Below the pieces are notes generated by a model. The model was not told the origin of the DNA and searched no databases. It was given only the letters and a program-made list of their open reading frames with translations. The translations under genes were made by a program, and so were the position numbers. A DNA stretch of 64,000 nucleotides from Planctomycetota bacterium (GTDB lineage Bacteria; Planctomycetota; Planctomycetia; Planctomycetales; Planctomycetaceae), in assembly GCA_027623235.1 (NCBI GenBank), contig JAQBVJ010000012.1, positions 1-64,000 on the forward strand. The letters are read 5' to 3'. Shown piece by piece: positions 26,283 to 34,295 of the stretch (its first letter is position 1; the number at the start of each line of letters is the position of its first letter).

Positions 26283-26780
26283 CTACTCGTCGTCGTCATC
26301 GTCGTCATCGTCCGTTTCCGACTCGTCATCGTCATCATCGTCTTCCTCGACATCAGCGTCGAAGTCGGCGTCGGCGGTGCTCGCTTCAGCGGTGGGCCTG
26401 GCGTCATCGTCAAGGTCGCCATCGCCAGCGGCAGCCGGAACTTCGGTCTCCTCTTCGGAATCGGACCCGATCGGTCCACTGCCCGTGATCAATTCCTTCA
26501 CGAGCTGCATGAAGTAGATCCTCTTGCCGCGAGCCAGCAGAACTTCGAGCCGGTCCTCGGCCGCTTTCTTCTGATCGTAGGCGAATCGGCCTTCCTCTTT
26601 CAGGCTGCTGCTGTAGAGGACCCAGACCGCGCGTTTCCGCTCGGGAGCTTTCTCCCGTGTTTTACGTGGTGCGGCTGCTTTTCGAGTAGCCTTCTTCTTC
26701 GTGGCTTTCGCCTTAGAAGTTGGTTCGGCTTCGCCCGCGGCTTCGACCTCGCGGCGCATCTGGAGGCGGCTTTTTGCCAT
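26283..26780 (-). CDS. Basic/acidic bipolar protein, hypothetical
   Basis: Protein of 165 residues with three zones. Residues about 1-50 are rich in Lys, Ala and Arg (TSKAKATKKKATRKAAAPRK), like histone-H1-type tails. Residues about 50-100 look folded (VWVLYSSSLKEEGRFAYDQK, then RLEVLLARGKRIYFMQLVKE). From about 105 to the end the chain is acidic, ending in a long Asp/Glu run (about 30 residues, almost all acidic). No named family was recognised. The basic zone could bind nucleic acid and the acidic tail could mask it, but this is inference. It is divergent from rpmB, with 265 bp between starts. A clear terminator follows it. Confidence 0.75.
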   Translation of the reverse strand: MAKSRLQMRREVEAAGEAEPTSKAKATKKKATRKAAAPRKTREKAPERKRAVWVLYSSSLKEEGRFAYDQKKAAEDRLEVLLARGKRIYFMQLVKELITGSGPIGSDSEEETEVPAAAGDGDLDDDARPTAEASTADADFDADVEEDDDDDDESETDDDDDDDDE

Positions 26781-26833
26781 CAGTTCGTCTCATCCACTGT
26801 CTATGACACAGTTTGCGGGGAATCATCCGGTAC

Positions 26834-26856
26834 CCCGGTCAGATTTGAACCGGGGA
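26834..26856. repeat. Hairpin in the gap upstream of rpmB
   Basis: CCCCGGT and ACCGGGG pair over 7 bp around a nine-base loop (CAGATTTGA). It lies between two divergent starts, so it is not a terminator for either. Read leftward, the loop resembles the T-arm of a tRNA (GGTTCAAATC), but no tRNA cloverleaf can be drawn around it. Confidence 0.4.
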
Positions 26857-27045
26857 GAATAGCAAGTCCCAATCCTGCTGACTATCAACCGCGGTGAGTT
26901 GCCGCAACTTGAAGTCGGATTTGGTTTGGCTATACTCCCTCGCTTCTTTCCACGTGAAATTCCGTGCCGCGGCGAACAGGCTGGTCGTTTCAGACTCCCC
27001 GCCGGGCAGTACCGCTCAGGAATTGAATCAGTCAGGAATTTGAAA

Positions 27046-27309
27046 ATGTCTCGTAAGTGTTCAGTCTGTGGCAAGGGATCTGGCAAGGGAAACAAACTTT
27101 GCCAACGCGGTAAACCGAAGTACCTTGGTGGCAACGGTCGCAAGACGACCGGCATCACTCTGCGTCGATACTACCCGAACCTGCAAAGCATCCGCGTTCA
27201 GACGGCGGAAGGTGTGAAGCAGCAGCGAGTCTGCACGCAGTGCATCCGCTCAGAGCGAGTCGCCAAAGCGGTCGTGCGGGCTCCGTTTACGATTGCCGAG
27301 AAGAATTGA
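27046..27309 (+). CDS. rpmB: Large ribosomal subunit protein bL28
   Basis: Ribosomal protein of 87 residues from the ATG at 27046, with AGGAA nine bases upstream. The frame opens at 26899, but those codons are leader. Family features are MSRKCSVCGKGSGKGNKLCQ, KYLGGNGRKTTGITLRRYYPN and QRVCTQCIRSERVAKAV. It keeps two CxxC pairs (CSVC and CTQC), the zinc-binding form of L28, so the protein likely carries a Zn ion. It is rich in Lys and Arg, as expected for binding 23S rRNA. A Rho-independent terminator follows at 27354, so it appears to be a single-gene unit ahead of gatC. Confidence 0.95.
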   Translation: MSRKCSVCGKGSGKGNKLCQRGKPKYLGGNGRKTTGITLRRYYPNLQSIRVQTAEGVKQQRVCTQCIRSERVAKAVVRAPFTIAEKN

Positions 27310-27353
27310 CCCGGACTCGACTGCTCGAAGCTGGTTATCAGATTGAAAAAACA

Positions 27354-27383
27354 CCCCGGCTGCCTGAGCGGTCGGGGTTTTTT
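27354..27383 (+). terminator. Rho-independent terminator after rpmB
   Basis: The stem CCCCGGC (27354-27360) pairs with GTCGGGG (27371-27377) through one G-T pair and is followed by six T residues. It lies 45 bp after the rpmB stop and ahead of the gatC start, which separates the two transcription units. Confidence 0.8.
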
Positions 27384-27445
27384 CGTAGGTCAGGCTCTGC
27401 CTGACGAAGTCGCGAAAAGCGAATGCCCAATCATCAGGATGAGTC

Positions 27446-27736
27446 ATGCTCACTCGTGAAGACGTCGAAAAAGTCGCCGGCCTCGCGCGGCTCAAGTTGA
27501 CCGAGGAAGAAATTTCTGAGATGGCCGACAAGCTCAGCCAGGTCATCAGCTACGTCACGGTGCTCGACGAAGTCGACGTTTCGAATGTCGAGCCGATGGC
27601 TCACGTGGCCGATGTGGCGAATATCTTCCGGGAAGACGCCGTTCGAGAATCACTCCCGCGCGAAGCCGCTCTTGACAACGCACCGAAGTCGGACGGCAAA
27701 TACTTTCTCGTTCCGCAGATTCTTGAGAATGCCTGA
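27446..27736 (+). CDS. gatC: Asp-tRNA(Asn)/Glu-tRNA(Gln) amidotransferase subunit C
   Basis: Small subunit of 96 residues of the GatCAB amidotransferase, which makes Gln-tRNA(Gln) and/or Asn-tRNA(Asn) from mischarged tRNAs. It wraps around GatA and helps it fold and join GatB. The family pattern is clear: LTREDVEKVAGLARLKLTEE, MADKLSQVISYVTVLDEVDV, then the PMAHV stretch and the C-terminal FREDAVRESLPREAALDNAP...DGKYFLVPQIL. The start has AGGA upstream. The stop at 27736 lies only one base before the gatA start used here (27738), so the pair is tightly coupled. Its presence implies that this organism uses the indirect route for at least one of these tRNAs. Confidence 0.97.
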   Translation: MLTREDVEKVAGLARLKLTEEEISEMADKLSQVISYVTVLDEVDVSNVEPMAHVADVANIFREDAVRESLPREAALDNAPKSDGKYFLVPQILENA

Positions 27737-27737
27737 A

Positions 27738-29198
27738 ATGAGCATTTCGGAACTCACCACCGCCGAACTTCAAAGCGGACTGCAGGCCGGAACGTTTTCC
27801 GCCGTCGAGCTGACGCAGAGTTACCTTGATGCGATTTCCCGCCGGGAAGAAAGCGTCGGAGCTTTTCTGACCGTCTGCGGCGAGTCGGCACTGAGCCAGG
27901 CAGCGGCCGTTGACGCCAGGCGACAAAGCGGAGAACAGCTCGGAACGCTTGCAGGAATTCCGGTCGCGCTGAAGGACAACATCTGCACGGCCGGTACGAA
28001 GACGACCTGCGCCAGCCGCATGCTCGAAAACTTTGTCCCACCGTACGACGCGCACATTGTGACGCGGCTCAAGGCGGCCGATGCGGTGCTGGTCGGCAAA
28101 ACAAACCTCGATGAATACGCGATGGGTTCGTCGACGGAAAATTCCGCGCTCGGCAAGACAAGAAACCCGTGGGATCTGCAACGGACGCCAGGCGGTTCGA
28201 GTGGCGGTTCCGCAGCGAGCGTTGCCGCGCGGCTGACTCCGCTTTCCGTTGGCAGCGACACCGGCGGCTCGATCCGACAACCGGCTTCGTTCTGCGGCGT
28301 CGTCGGGATGAAGCCAACGTACGGTCGCGTGTCGCGGTACGGGCTGGTCGCGTTCGCCAGTTCGCTCGACCAGATTGGACCATTCGCAACCGACGTCACC
28401 GGAGCGGCCTCGCTGCTGGAAGTTCTCGCGGGTCACGATGAACGGGATTCGACGAGCGTCAACCGACCCGTGCCCGAATATTCCAGGTCTGTCGAACAGC
28501 CATTGGAGGGGCTGCGAGTCGGCGTCGTGCAGGAACATTTTGCAGAAGGGATTGACGAAGAAGTCGCATCGTCGATCCGCGCGGCGATTGAGGTTTACCG
28601 ATCACTCGGGGCTGAGATCGTCGATGTCGCGCTCCCCCATTCGAAATATGGCGTGGCGGTTTACTACCTCATCGCCAGCTCGGAAGCGTCCAGTAATCTC
28701 GCCCGGTACGACGGCGTCCACTACGGCCACCGGGCGAGCGAATTCGAAAACATGGTCGACATGTACGCCGCCAGCCGGGCCGAAGGGTTCGGCGATGAGG
28801 TCAAACGGCGGATCATGCTCGGCGTTTATGCTTTGTCCGAGGGCTACAGCGATCAGTACTACCTGAAAGCTCTTAAAGTGCGGCGGCTGATCCGCAACGA
28901 TTTTGACGCGGCCTTCAAAAACGTCGACGTGATTGCCGGCCCGACCTGTCCCACACCCGCGTTCAAAATCGGCGAACTGGTCGACGATCCGCTGCAGATG
29001 TACCTCGCCGATGTCTACACGATCTCGGCGAACCTGGCGGGCATCCCTGGCATTTCCGTTCCGGCAGGCTTCAGCCCAGCAGGGCTCCCGATTGGGCTGC
29101 AGTTACTGGCAGCTCCGTTTGAGGAAGAAAAGCTGCTGCGAGCCGCCCGGATGTTTGAGCGGGAAACGGACTTCCACACCAAAGTTCCTCAGTTCTGA
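27738..29198 (+). CDS. gatA: Asp-tRNA(Asn)/Glu-tRNA(Gln) amidotransferase subunit A
   Basis: Amidase subunit of 486 residues that frees ammonia from glutamine and passes it to GatB. The amidase-signature triad is complete: Lys79 in VALKDNIC, the cis-Ser at about 154 in PGGSSGGSAAS and Ser178 in GSDTGGSIRQP. Other family segments are VGKTNLDEYAMGSSTENSA, GMKPTYGRVSRYGLVAFASS, LDQIGPF and the late AGPTCPTPAF and GIPGISVPAGF. The ATG at 27738 gives the normal GatA N-terminus (MSISELTTAELQ); an ATG at 27729 overlaps gatC. Order gatC-gatA-gatB on one strand with short gaps shows one operon. Confidence 0.97.
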   Translation: MSISELTTAELQSGLQAGTFSAVELTQSYLDAISRREESVGAFLTVCGESALSQAAAVDARRQSGEQLGTLAGIPVALKDNICTAGTKTTCASRMLENFVPPYDAHIVTRLKAADAVLVGKTNLDEYAMGSSTENSALGKTRNPWDLQRTPGGSSGGSAASVAARLTPLSVGSDTGGSIRQPASFCGVVGMKPTYGRVSRYGLVAFASSLDQIGPFATDVTGAASLLEVLAGHDERDSTSVNRPVPEYSRSVEQPLEGLRVGVVQEHFAEGIDEEVASSIRAAIEVYRSLGAEIVDVALPHSKYGVAVYYLIASSEASSNLARYDGVHYGHRASEFENMVDMYAASRAEGFGDEVKRRIMLGVYALSEGYSDQYYLKALKVRRLIRNDFDAAFKNVDVIAGPTCPTPAFKIGELVDDPLQMYLADVYTISANLAGIPGISVPAGFSPAGLPIGLQLLAAPFEEEKLLRAARMFERETDFHTKVPQF

Positions 29199-29247
29199 AG
29201 CTGACGCGAAGCCTCGAAGGCTCGCCCACTGAATCTGCGAGTGCGAC

Positions 29248-30735
29248 ATGGACTACACAACGATTATCGGACTCGAAGTTCACGTGCAGTTGCTCACGAA
29301 GAGCAAGATCTTCTGTGGCTGCGCGAATCTTTTTAACCCGGACAATCCCAACGTGCAGACCTGTCCGGTGTGTCTCGGACTGCCGGGATCGTTGCCGGTC
29401 ATGAACCGCAAGGCGTTTCAGCTCTCCGTCAAGACGGGGCTGGCCCTCAATTGCGACATCGCCAGCTTCACCAAGTGGGACCGCAAGCAGTACTACTACC
29501 CGGACCTGCCGAAGGCGTATCAGATCAGCCAGTTCGATCTCCCGTTCAGTGCGGACGGCTGGGTCGACATCGAAGTGCCGTCGACGGGCGAGACTCGACG
29601 AGTTCGCCTCATCCGGGCTCATCTGGAAGAAGACGCCGGCAAGAACATTCACGACGAAAGCGGGCGAGGTGCCGACAGCCGCGTGGACCTCAACCGGACG
29701 GGCACTCCGCTGCTGGAAATCGTCACGCAGCCGGACATCCGCTCGGCCGAAGAAGCACGCATCTTCCTGGAAGACCTGCGGCTGATGCTGAGGTACCTCG
29801 CCGTGTCCGACTGCGAGATGCAGGAAGGCAGCCTCCGCTGCGACGCGAACGTCAATCTGCATGTTGAGGAAAACGGCGAGACGATTCCGACTCCAATCGT
29901 CGAAATCAAAAACCTCAACAGCTTCCGCGGCGTCGAAGCAGCGATCGAGCACGAACTGAAAAAACAGGTCAAAGCCTGGCAGACCGACCCCAGGCGGATG
30001 GGCGAAGTCCCGAAAACAACCGTCGGCTGGGACGCCAACCGAAACGCGACGTTCGAGCAGCGCGGCAAGGAAGAGGCGGCCGACTACCGCTACTTCCCGG
30101 ATCCCGACCTTTGTCCGGTGACGATCACTCAGGAAGAAGTCGACGAAATTCGATCAACGATCTGCGAACTTCCTGGCGTCAGGCGAACTCGCTACGTCAG
30201 CGAGCTCGGACTGACTCCGTACGACGCAGGAGTGATCGTCGACCAGGGGGCTGAGTTCGCTTCGTATTTTGATGAGGTCTGCGTGACCTGCGGCGACGGG
30301 AAACAGGCCGCGAACTGGGTGACTCAGGACGTCCAGCGGGAACTCAACGAACGCAAACTCGAGATCGGTGAGTTTCCCGTCTCGGCCCCGGTCCTGGGAG
30401 CCGTGCTGAAGAAAGTTGTCGACGGCGAACTCACGATCAAAAGTGGCCGCGAGGTTTTTGCCACTCTTCTTTCGGATGCGGGCGATGGAACCAGAATCAG
30501 CGCCGAACGAATCGACGCGATCATCGCCGACAAAGGTCTCGGCAAGGAACAGGACACCGGTAAAATCGACGCGGTGATCCAGGCAGTCCTCGACCGAAAC
30601 GCTGCCGTCGCTGAGGACGTTCGAAACGGCAGGATGCAGGCGGTCGGCCCGCTGATCGGGCAGGTCATGCGCGAGCTGAAAGGTGCCGACGCGAAAGACG
30701 TGCGGCAGATGATTCTCGACAAGCTGCAGGGCTGA
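29248..30735 (+). CDS. gatB: Asp-tRNA(Asn)/Glu-tRNA(Gln) amidotransferase subunit B
   Basis: Subunit of 495 residues that binds the mischarged tRNA, activates its side chain with ATP and amidates it with ammonia from GatA. The N-terminal kinase-like domain shows [40 protein letters not shown], the [17 protein letters not shown] motif and [11 protein letters not shown]. The C-terminal YqeY-like tail domain ends with [20 protein letters not shown] and is used for tRNA binding. Two Cys pairs that bind zinc in many GatB proteins are visible ([13 protein letters not shown]). Its start is 49 bp after the gatA stop, so it completes the gatCAB operon. No terminator was seen after the stop. Confidence 0.97.
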   Translation: MDYTTIIGLEVHVQLLTKSKIFCGCANLFNPDNPNVQTCPVCLGLPGSLPVMNRKAFQLSVKTGLALNCDIASFTKWDRKQYYYPDLPKAYQISQFDLPFSADGWVDIEVPSTGETRRVRLIRAHLEEDAGKNIHDESGRGADSRVDLNRTGTPLLEIVTQPDIRSAEEARIFLEDLRLMLRYLAVSDCEMQEGSLRCDANVNLHVEENGETIPTPIVEIKNLNSFRGVEAAIEHELKKQVKAWQTDPRRMGEVPKTTVGWDANRNATFEQRGKEEAADYRYFPDPDLCPVTITQEEVDEIRSTICELPGVRRTRYVSELGLTPYDAGVIVDQGAEFASYFDEVCVTCGDGKQAANWVTQDVQRELNERKLEIGEFPVSAPVLGAVLKKVVDGELTIKSGREVFATLLSDAGDGTRISAERIDAIIADKGLGKEQDTGKIDAVIQAVLDRNAAVAEDVRNGRMQAVGPLIGQVMRELKGADAKDVRQMILDKLQG

Positions 30736-31088
30736 GTTCGGGCGGTATTGGAGAGGGAGCCTTTTGCTAAAGACTCTCGCAGAAATCAACGATCGTGTGT
30801 ACTCAAGTCTCGCACCTGGATCGGGGTGCAACTCCCCTGGGTTGACAGCGTTTATCTTGCTGTTTGTTGACGGATGGCGAGGGTTTTCAATAACCGTCGG
30901 AGTCTATTGTGCGATGCTGACGACGAGTCATTTCATCGGTGTGGCCACGCGCTTCACCCAACGGCAATCGGAAGATACAAGGCGATCGCATGGCGTCGCT
31001 TCGGGGCTCAAAACGCGCCACATCAAAACTCGCGCCTTGGGTTACTTATACTGACGGTCGGAAATCCGGCTCCACATGAGGTTTGACG
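30736..31088. other. Intergenic region between gatB and the aldo/keto reductase gene
   Basis: 353 bp without a supported gene. An open frame at 30764-31054 and another at 30874-31086 translate into sequence without any recognisable domain or start site. A TATACT at 31047-31052, about 37 bp ahead of the reductase start, could be a -10 element, but no good -35 box is at the right distance. No T-run hairpin ends the gatCAB operon here. Confidence 0.35.
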
Positions 31089-32033
31089 ATGGAATTTCGC
31101 GCGTTGGGCAACACAGGACTGGAACTGTCCGCTTTGAGTTTCGGAGCCTCGTCACTCGGGGCCGAGTTTCGGCAGGTCGATATCAACGAGGCGATGCGGT
31201 CCGTTCAGGTGGCGCTCGACCGCGGCATGAACTTTATCGACACCTCGCCGTACTACGGTCGAGGCATGTCGGAAGTGCTGCTCGGCCCGGCTCTGCGTGA
31301 CATCCCGCGAGACAGCTACTACCTGGGCACCAAGCTCGGCCGCTACGACGCAAACCATTTTGATTTTTCAGCGAAGCGCGTCGTCGAAAGCGTTGACGTG
31401 AGCCTCCATCGGCTTGGTGTCGAACATTTTGACATCATGCTGATGCACGATGTTGAGTACGTTGACCTCCAGCAAATCCTCGACGAGACGATCCCCGCGC
31501 TTCGCAGACTCAAAGAGTCAGGCAAGGTTCGCTTCATCGGGATGAGTGGTTACCCGATGCACATCTTCAAAACGATCCTCGCCGAAGAGCACCTGGACGT
31601 CGTGCTCTCGTACAACCACTACACCCTTCAAAACACGATGTTTGCCGACCTGGTTCCGTTTCTGAAAGAGAAAGGCGTCGGCATCATGAATGCCGCCCCG
31701 TTCTCCGCACGGCTTCTGACTCGGGCTCCGCTTCCGCCGTGGCACAAAGCGACGGACGAAGTGCGCGCGGTCGCGAAGGAAGCCGCCGATCACTGCTGGT
31801 CAAAAGGCGTCGACATTGCACAGCTCGCGCTGCAGTTTTCCCTCGCCAACACCGACATGACCACCTGCGTCACTGGTTCAGCGAATCCTGGTCGAGTCAG
31901 TCAGTGGGTCGACTGGTCGGAAAAACCGCTTGACGAAGGACTGCTCAGTGAGGTCCTCGCCATCCTCGAACCGATCCACAACTGGTTCTATATCGAGGGT
32001 CGGCCGGAAAACAACGACCCATCTGACGACTAA
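31089..32033 (+). CDS. Aldo/keto reductase
   Basis: Cytoplasmic NAD(P)H-dependent oxidoreductase of 314 residues from the ATG at 31089, with GAGG about nine bases upstream. The TIM-barrel fold shows MEFRALGNTGLELSALSFGA, the active-site Asp and Tyr in NFIDTSPYYGRGMSE, the catalytic Lys in YLGTKLGRY and the His in IMLMHDVE. The coenzyme-binding end reads QLALQFSLANTDMTTCVTGS. This resembles the L-fucose/L-galactose dehydrogenase branch (D-threo-aldose 1-dehydrogenase type) more than the general family, but the substrate is not provable. Its TAA stop shares a base with the ATG of the next gene (TAATG), so the two are translationally coupled. Confidence 0.92.
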   Translation: MEFRALGNTGLELSALSFGASSLGAEFRQVDINEAMRSVQVALDRGMNFIDTSPYYGRGMSEVLLGPALRDIPRDSYYLGTKLGRYDANHFDFSAKRVVESVDVSLHRLGVEHFDIMLMHDVEYVDLQQILDETIPALRRLKESGKVRFIGMSGYPMHIFKTILAEEHLDVVLSYNHYTLQNTMFADLVPFLKEKGVGIMNAAPFSARLLTRAPLPPWHKATDEVRAVAKEAADHCWSKGVDIAQLALQFSLANTDMTTCVTGSANPGRVSQWVDWSEKPLDEGLLSEVLAILEPIHNWFYIEGRPENNDPSDD

Positions 32034-32812
32034 TGCCTGTGCCCAACGCTCCCACAACGCCGAGCCGAACACTGATCCTGATCGGAGCGAGCAATGTCAC
32101 CTTCAATCTGCCGGACATCTGGCGAGGTCTCACAGCCGATCAGCCAACGCGACTGCTCGTCGCCGCCGGACACGGCCGCAGCTACGGCATTCCAAATACC
32201 GTGATGGGGCGAACGCTGCCGAGTCTTCTCGAATGCGGCCTCTGGAAAACGCTGCCCGAGTTGCCGGCTGCGCGGCCGATGTCGGCACTCATCACCGACG
32301 TCGGTAACGACCTGCTTTACGGTGCAAATCCGGAAACGATCGCTGGCTGGGTGAGCGAATGTGCCGACCGGCTTCTCGAACTCGGATGCCAGCCGGCCGT
32401 GACGATGCTGCCTTTCCAATCGCTGCGACGTCTGTCTCGATGGCGATTTCACTTCTTCCGTCGAGTTCTGTTTCCCGAATCGCGACTGACGTTTGAGGAT
32501 GCGTTGCGTTTTTCTGAAGAGCTCAACGGTCGAATCGAGGAACTGGCATCGGCGCGAAATCTGGCGACGCTTCAACCTCAGCCCGAGTGGTACGGGCTCG
32601 ACCCAATCCATTTTCGCCGAGGCATCCGGGCAGCCGCGTGGACGAATTATCTGTCAGCTCTCGATGACTCAGCCCGCGCGGAAAAATGCTCGGCTGTCGT
32701 CGGCATGCGAGTCTGGAAACGCAAAGCGGCAGAAATTATTCGACGGGGAAAGCGCCTTGAGACTCCGCAACCCGTGCTGGATCATGCCGGATCTGAACTC
32801 TGGCTTTTCTAA
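32033..32812 (+). CDS. SGNH-hydrolase-like protein, hypothetical
   Basis: Protein of 259 residues with no signal peptide. Several segments fit a distant SGNH/GDSL hydrolase: TLILIGASNVTFNLPDIW (block I with Ser), AAGHGRSYG (Gly block II), LITDVGNDLLYG (GxND block III) and YGLDPIHFRRG (D-x-x-H block V). All four catalytic blocks are present, so hydrolase activity is plausible even though overall similarity looks low. Its ATG overlaps the stop of the aldo/keto reductase gene by one base, so the two likely act together, perhaps on the same sugar-related compound. I did not recognise a named family. The last 50 residues are basic (RVWKRKAAEIIRRGKR). Confidence 0.65.
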   Translation: MPVPNAPTTPSRTLILIGASNVTFNLPDIWRGLTADQPTRLLVAAGHGRSYGIPNTVMGRTLPSLLECGLWKTLPELPAARPMSALITDVGNDLLYGANPETIAGWVSECADRLLELGCQPAVTMLPFQSLRRLSRWRFHFFRRVLFPESRLTFEDALRFSEELNGRIEELASARNLATLQPQPEWYGLDPIHFRRGIRAAAWTNYLSALDDSARAEKCSAVVGMRVWKRKAAEIIRRGKRLETPQPVLDHAGSELWLF

Positions 32813-32870
32813 GAACGACCTTGAAGCGTGAGCGAGAATAAATGTCCGACAGTCAACATCGCTGTCCGGC

Positions 32871-33890
32871 GTGGCCGTTACTCGCAAGTCAAACCAGCAA
32901 TCTCCTGACCGAGTTTCCGCTGTGGTAAACCATCCAGAATCATCGCCGCCCGATACATCCGTCAGTCCGCTGCGAGTGGGCGTCGCGGGACTGACTCGCG
33001 AAGGGTTGTTCCATCTTGAATCACTCGCACTGCGCCGAGAGTTCACTCCGGTCGCTGCGGCCGGACATGAGCCGCGAAACGTCGCGGGCCTCGGCGGCTG
33101 TCAGCAGCTCTCGATGGCGGAGCTTGTTGAAGTGCAAATCGATCTGGCCATCATCGCGACATTGCCTGAGATTCGAATTCAAACCGCTCGCGAGTTTCTT
33201 TCCCACGGCACGAGCGTCCTGATCGAGGCCGGCATCGAGGCTCGCGAGCGGGAATCGCTTGAGGCGTGCCTGCAGCTTGCGATCGAGAAAGAACTCTTCT
33301 GTGGCATCTGGCAGCCCGAGTTGAGCGAGCCGGACTTTCTCGCCGCAAAAAGTGTTGCCGCCTCAGAGGCGACCGGAGCAGTCCGTTCCGCGCGACTCAT
33401 TCAGCACGGTCTCGCGTCGGGAATGAGCTCCCGGGAATCGGTGAATTCCTCGGTCCAGAAAGACCTGACGACTCGCACCGCAATTTCCGTCATTCGGCAA
33501 CGACTCGCGCAACTGCTGCAGCTTATCGAAGAACCGGTATCGCGAATTCACTCAACGGTTCGCGGCAGCGAAATGACGGCATCCACGATGCTGGTTGAAT
33601 TCGAATCCGGAGCGACCGGACTGATCGATGTCGACCTGGCCGCAACGACGGCGATCGACACCGGTTGGGTGCTGCAGACGCGGCAAGGTGGATACCACGC
33701 CGGGCGGCAAAGCCTCAAGGAAGCGGACGGTGAAGTTTACGAATTGCCGGTTCTCGCGAAGCCTGACGACCCCTACACAAGACTCGCCTGGTTGCTTCGA
33801 TCCGACACGTCCGTTCGCCTTGAGCATTCGAGGCGTACTGTCCGGGACGAACTCAAAGTCGCAGACCTGATGGCGACTCCCCCCGGTTAG
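32871..33890 (+). CDS. Gfo/Idh/MocA-like oxidoreductase, tentative
   Basis: Protein of up to 339 residues. The frame begins with a GTG at 32871; another GTG lies at about 32922, and the N-terminal 30 residues look disordered, so the start is uncertain. After that, LRVGVAGLTREGLFHLESLA, PVAAAGHEPR and LAIIATLPEIRIQTAREFLS follow the Rossmann half of Gfo/Idh/MocA dehydrogenases: a strand, a glycine loop, then IATLPE and a catalytic-helix region. The second half (MLVEFESGATGLIDVDLAAT) matches the family's mixed sheet. The glycine loop is weaker than usual and no EKP Lys motif is seen (SVLIEAGIE stands there), so it may be non-catalytic. It is about 60 bp after the previous gene. Confidence 0.6.
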   Translation: MAVTRKSNQQSPDRVSAVVNHPESSPPDTSVSPLRVGVAGLTREGLFHLESLALRREFTPVAAAGHEPRNVAGLGGCQQLSMAELVEVQIDLAIIATLPEIRIQTAREFLSHGTSVLIEAGIEARERESLEACLQLAIEKELFCGIWQPELSEPDFLAAKSVAASEATGAVRSARLIQHGLASGMSSRESVNSSVQKDLTTRTAISVIRQRLAQLLQLIEEPVSRIHSTVRGSEMTASTMLVEFESGATGLIDVDLAATTAIDTGWVLQTRQGGYHAGRQSLKEADGEVYELPVLAKPDDPYTRLAWLLRSDTSVRLEHSRRTVRDELKVADLMATPPG

Positions 33891-34008
33891 CAGCCCCGTT
33901 GAAAAAGTCGGACCCATGTAGCGGAGCGGCGCAAGCCGCCCGGTTTTGCATGGAGACACACACCCGGTCCGGACAGCTTCCGCCGTGCCGCTACTTTTCA
34001 ACGGGCTG
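33891..34008. repeat. Terminal-inverted-repeat element, about 118 bp
   Basis: CAGCCCCGTTGAAAAAGT (33891-33908) and ACTTTTCAACGGGCTG (33993-34008) are inverse complements apart from two single-base gaps. Inside are a second inverted pair (GTAGCGG near 33918 and CCGCTAC near 33987) and a small GCGGC-GCAA-GCCGC hairpin. No transposase is encoded. The layout is that of a small non-autonomous palindromic element or dispersed repeat. It lies directly after the oxidoreductase-like gene; the remaining DNA up to 34295 shows no supported gene. Confidence 0.6.
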
Positions 34009-34295
34009 TCCGGACAAAGCTGCCGCGCACAAAAAAGCCGCAGGACGCTGGAACTGCCTGTCATGGTCCCCGCGTCGCTGCGGCAGACAACGGACGCCGA
34101 AGCGCACGCTGTTCAAGCTGGAGTCGAATTGGCGAAGCCAGCCAGTGCATCTCCAGCATAGTTTGCTTCAGCGGGACGAGGCTCTTCGGAATGCAATTCT
34201 GCCAGGGAAGCAGTGAGATCCCTCGCGCGAGTCCGTTCCGCGCCGGGCAAACGCCTCGCCAGTCAATGCAGGAGCCGTTTCGAAACGTCGATGCG

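Noticed and set aside
26823-26905. Possible tRNA read leftward, because of GGTTCAAATC resembling a T-loop
   Set aside because: The five bases after the loop do not pair with those before it, and no acceptor stem or anticodon arm can be formed. It is treated as a simple hairpin.
30764-31054. Small gene of 96 codons after gatB
   Set aside because: No ribosome site or domain; a second overlapping frame is equally open, so neither is supported.
33899-34216. Small gene of 105 codons after the oxidoreductase-like gene
   Set aside because: Its first third lies in a terminal-inverted-repeat element and the product has no recognisable sequence pattern.
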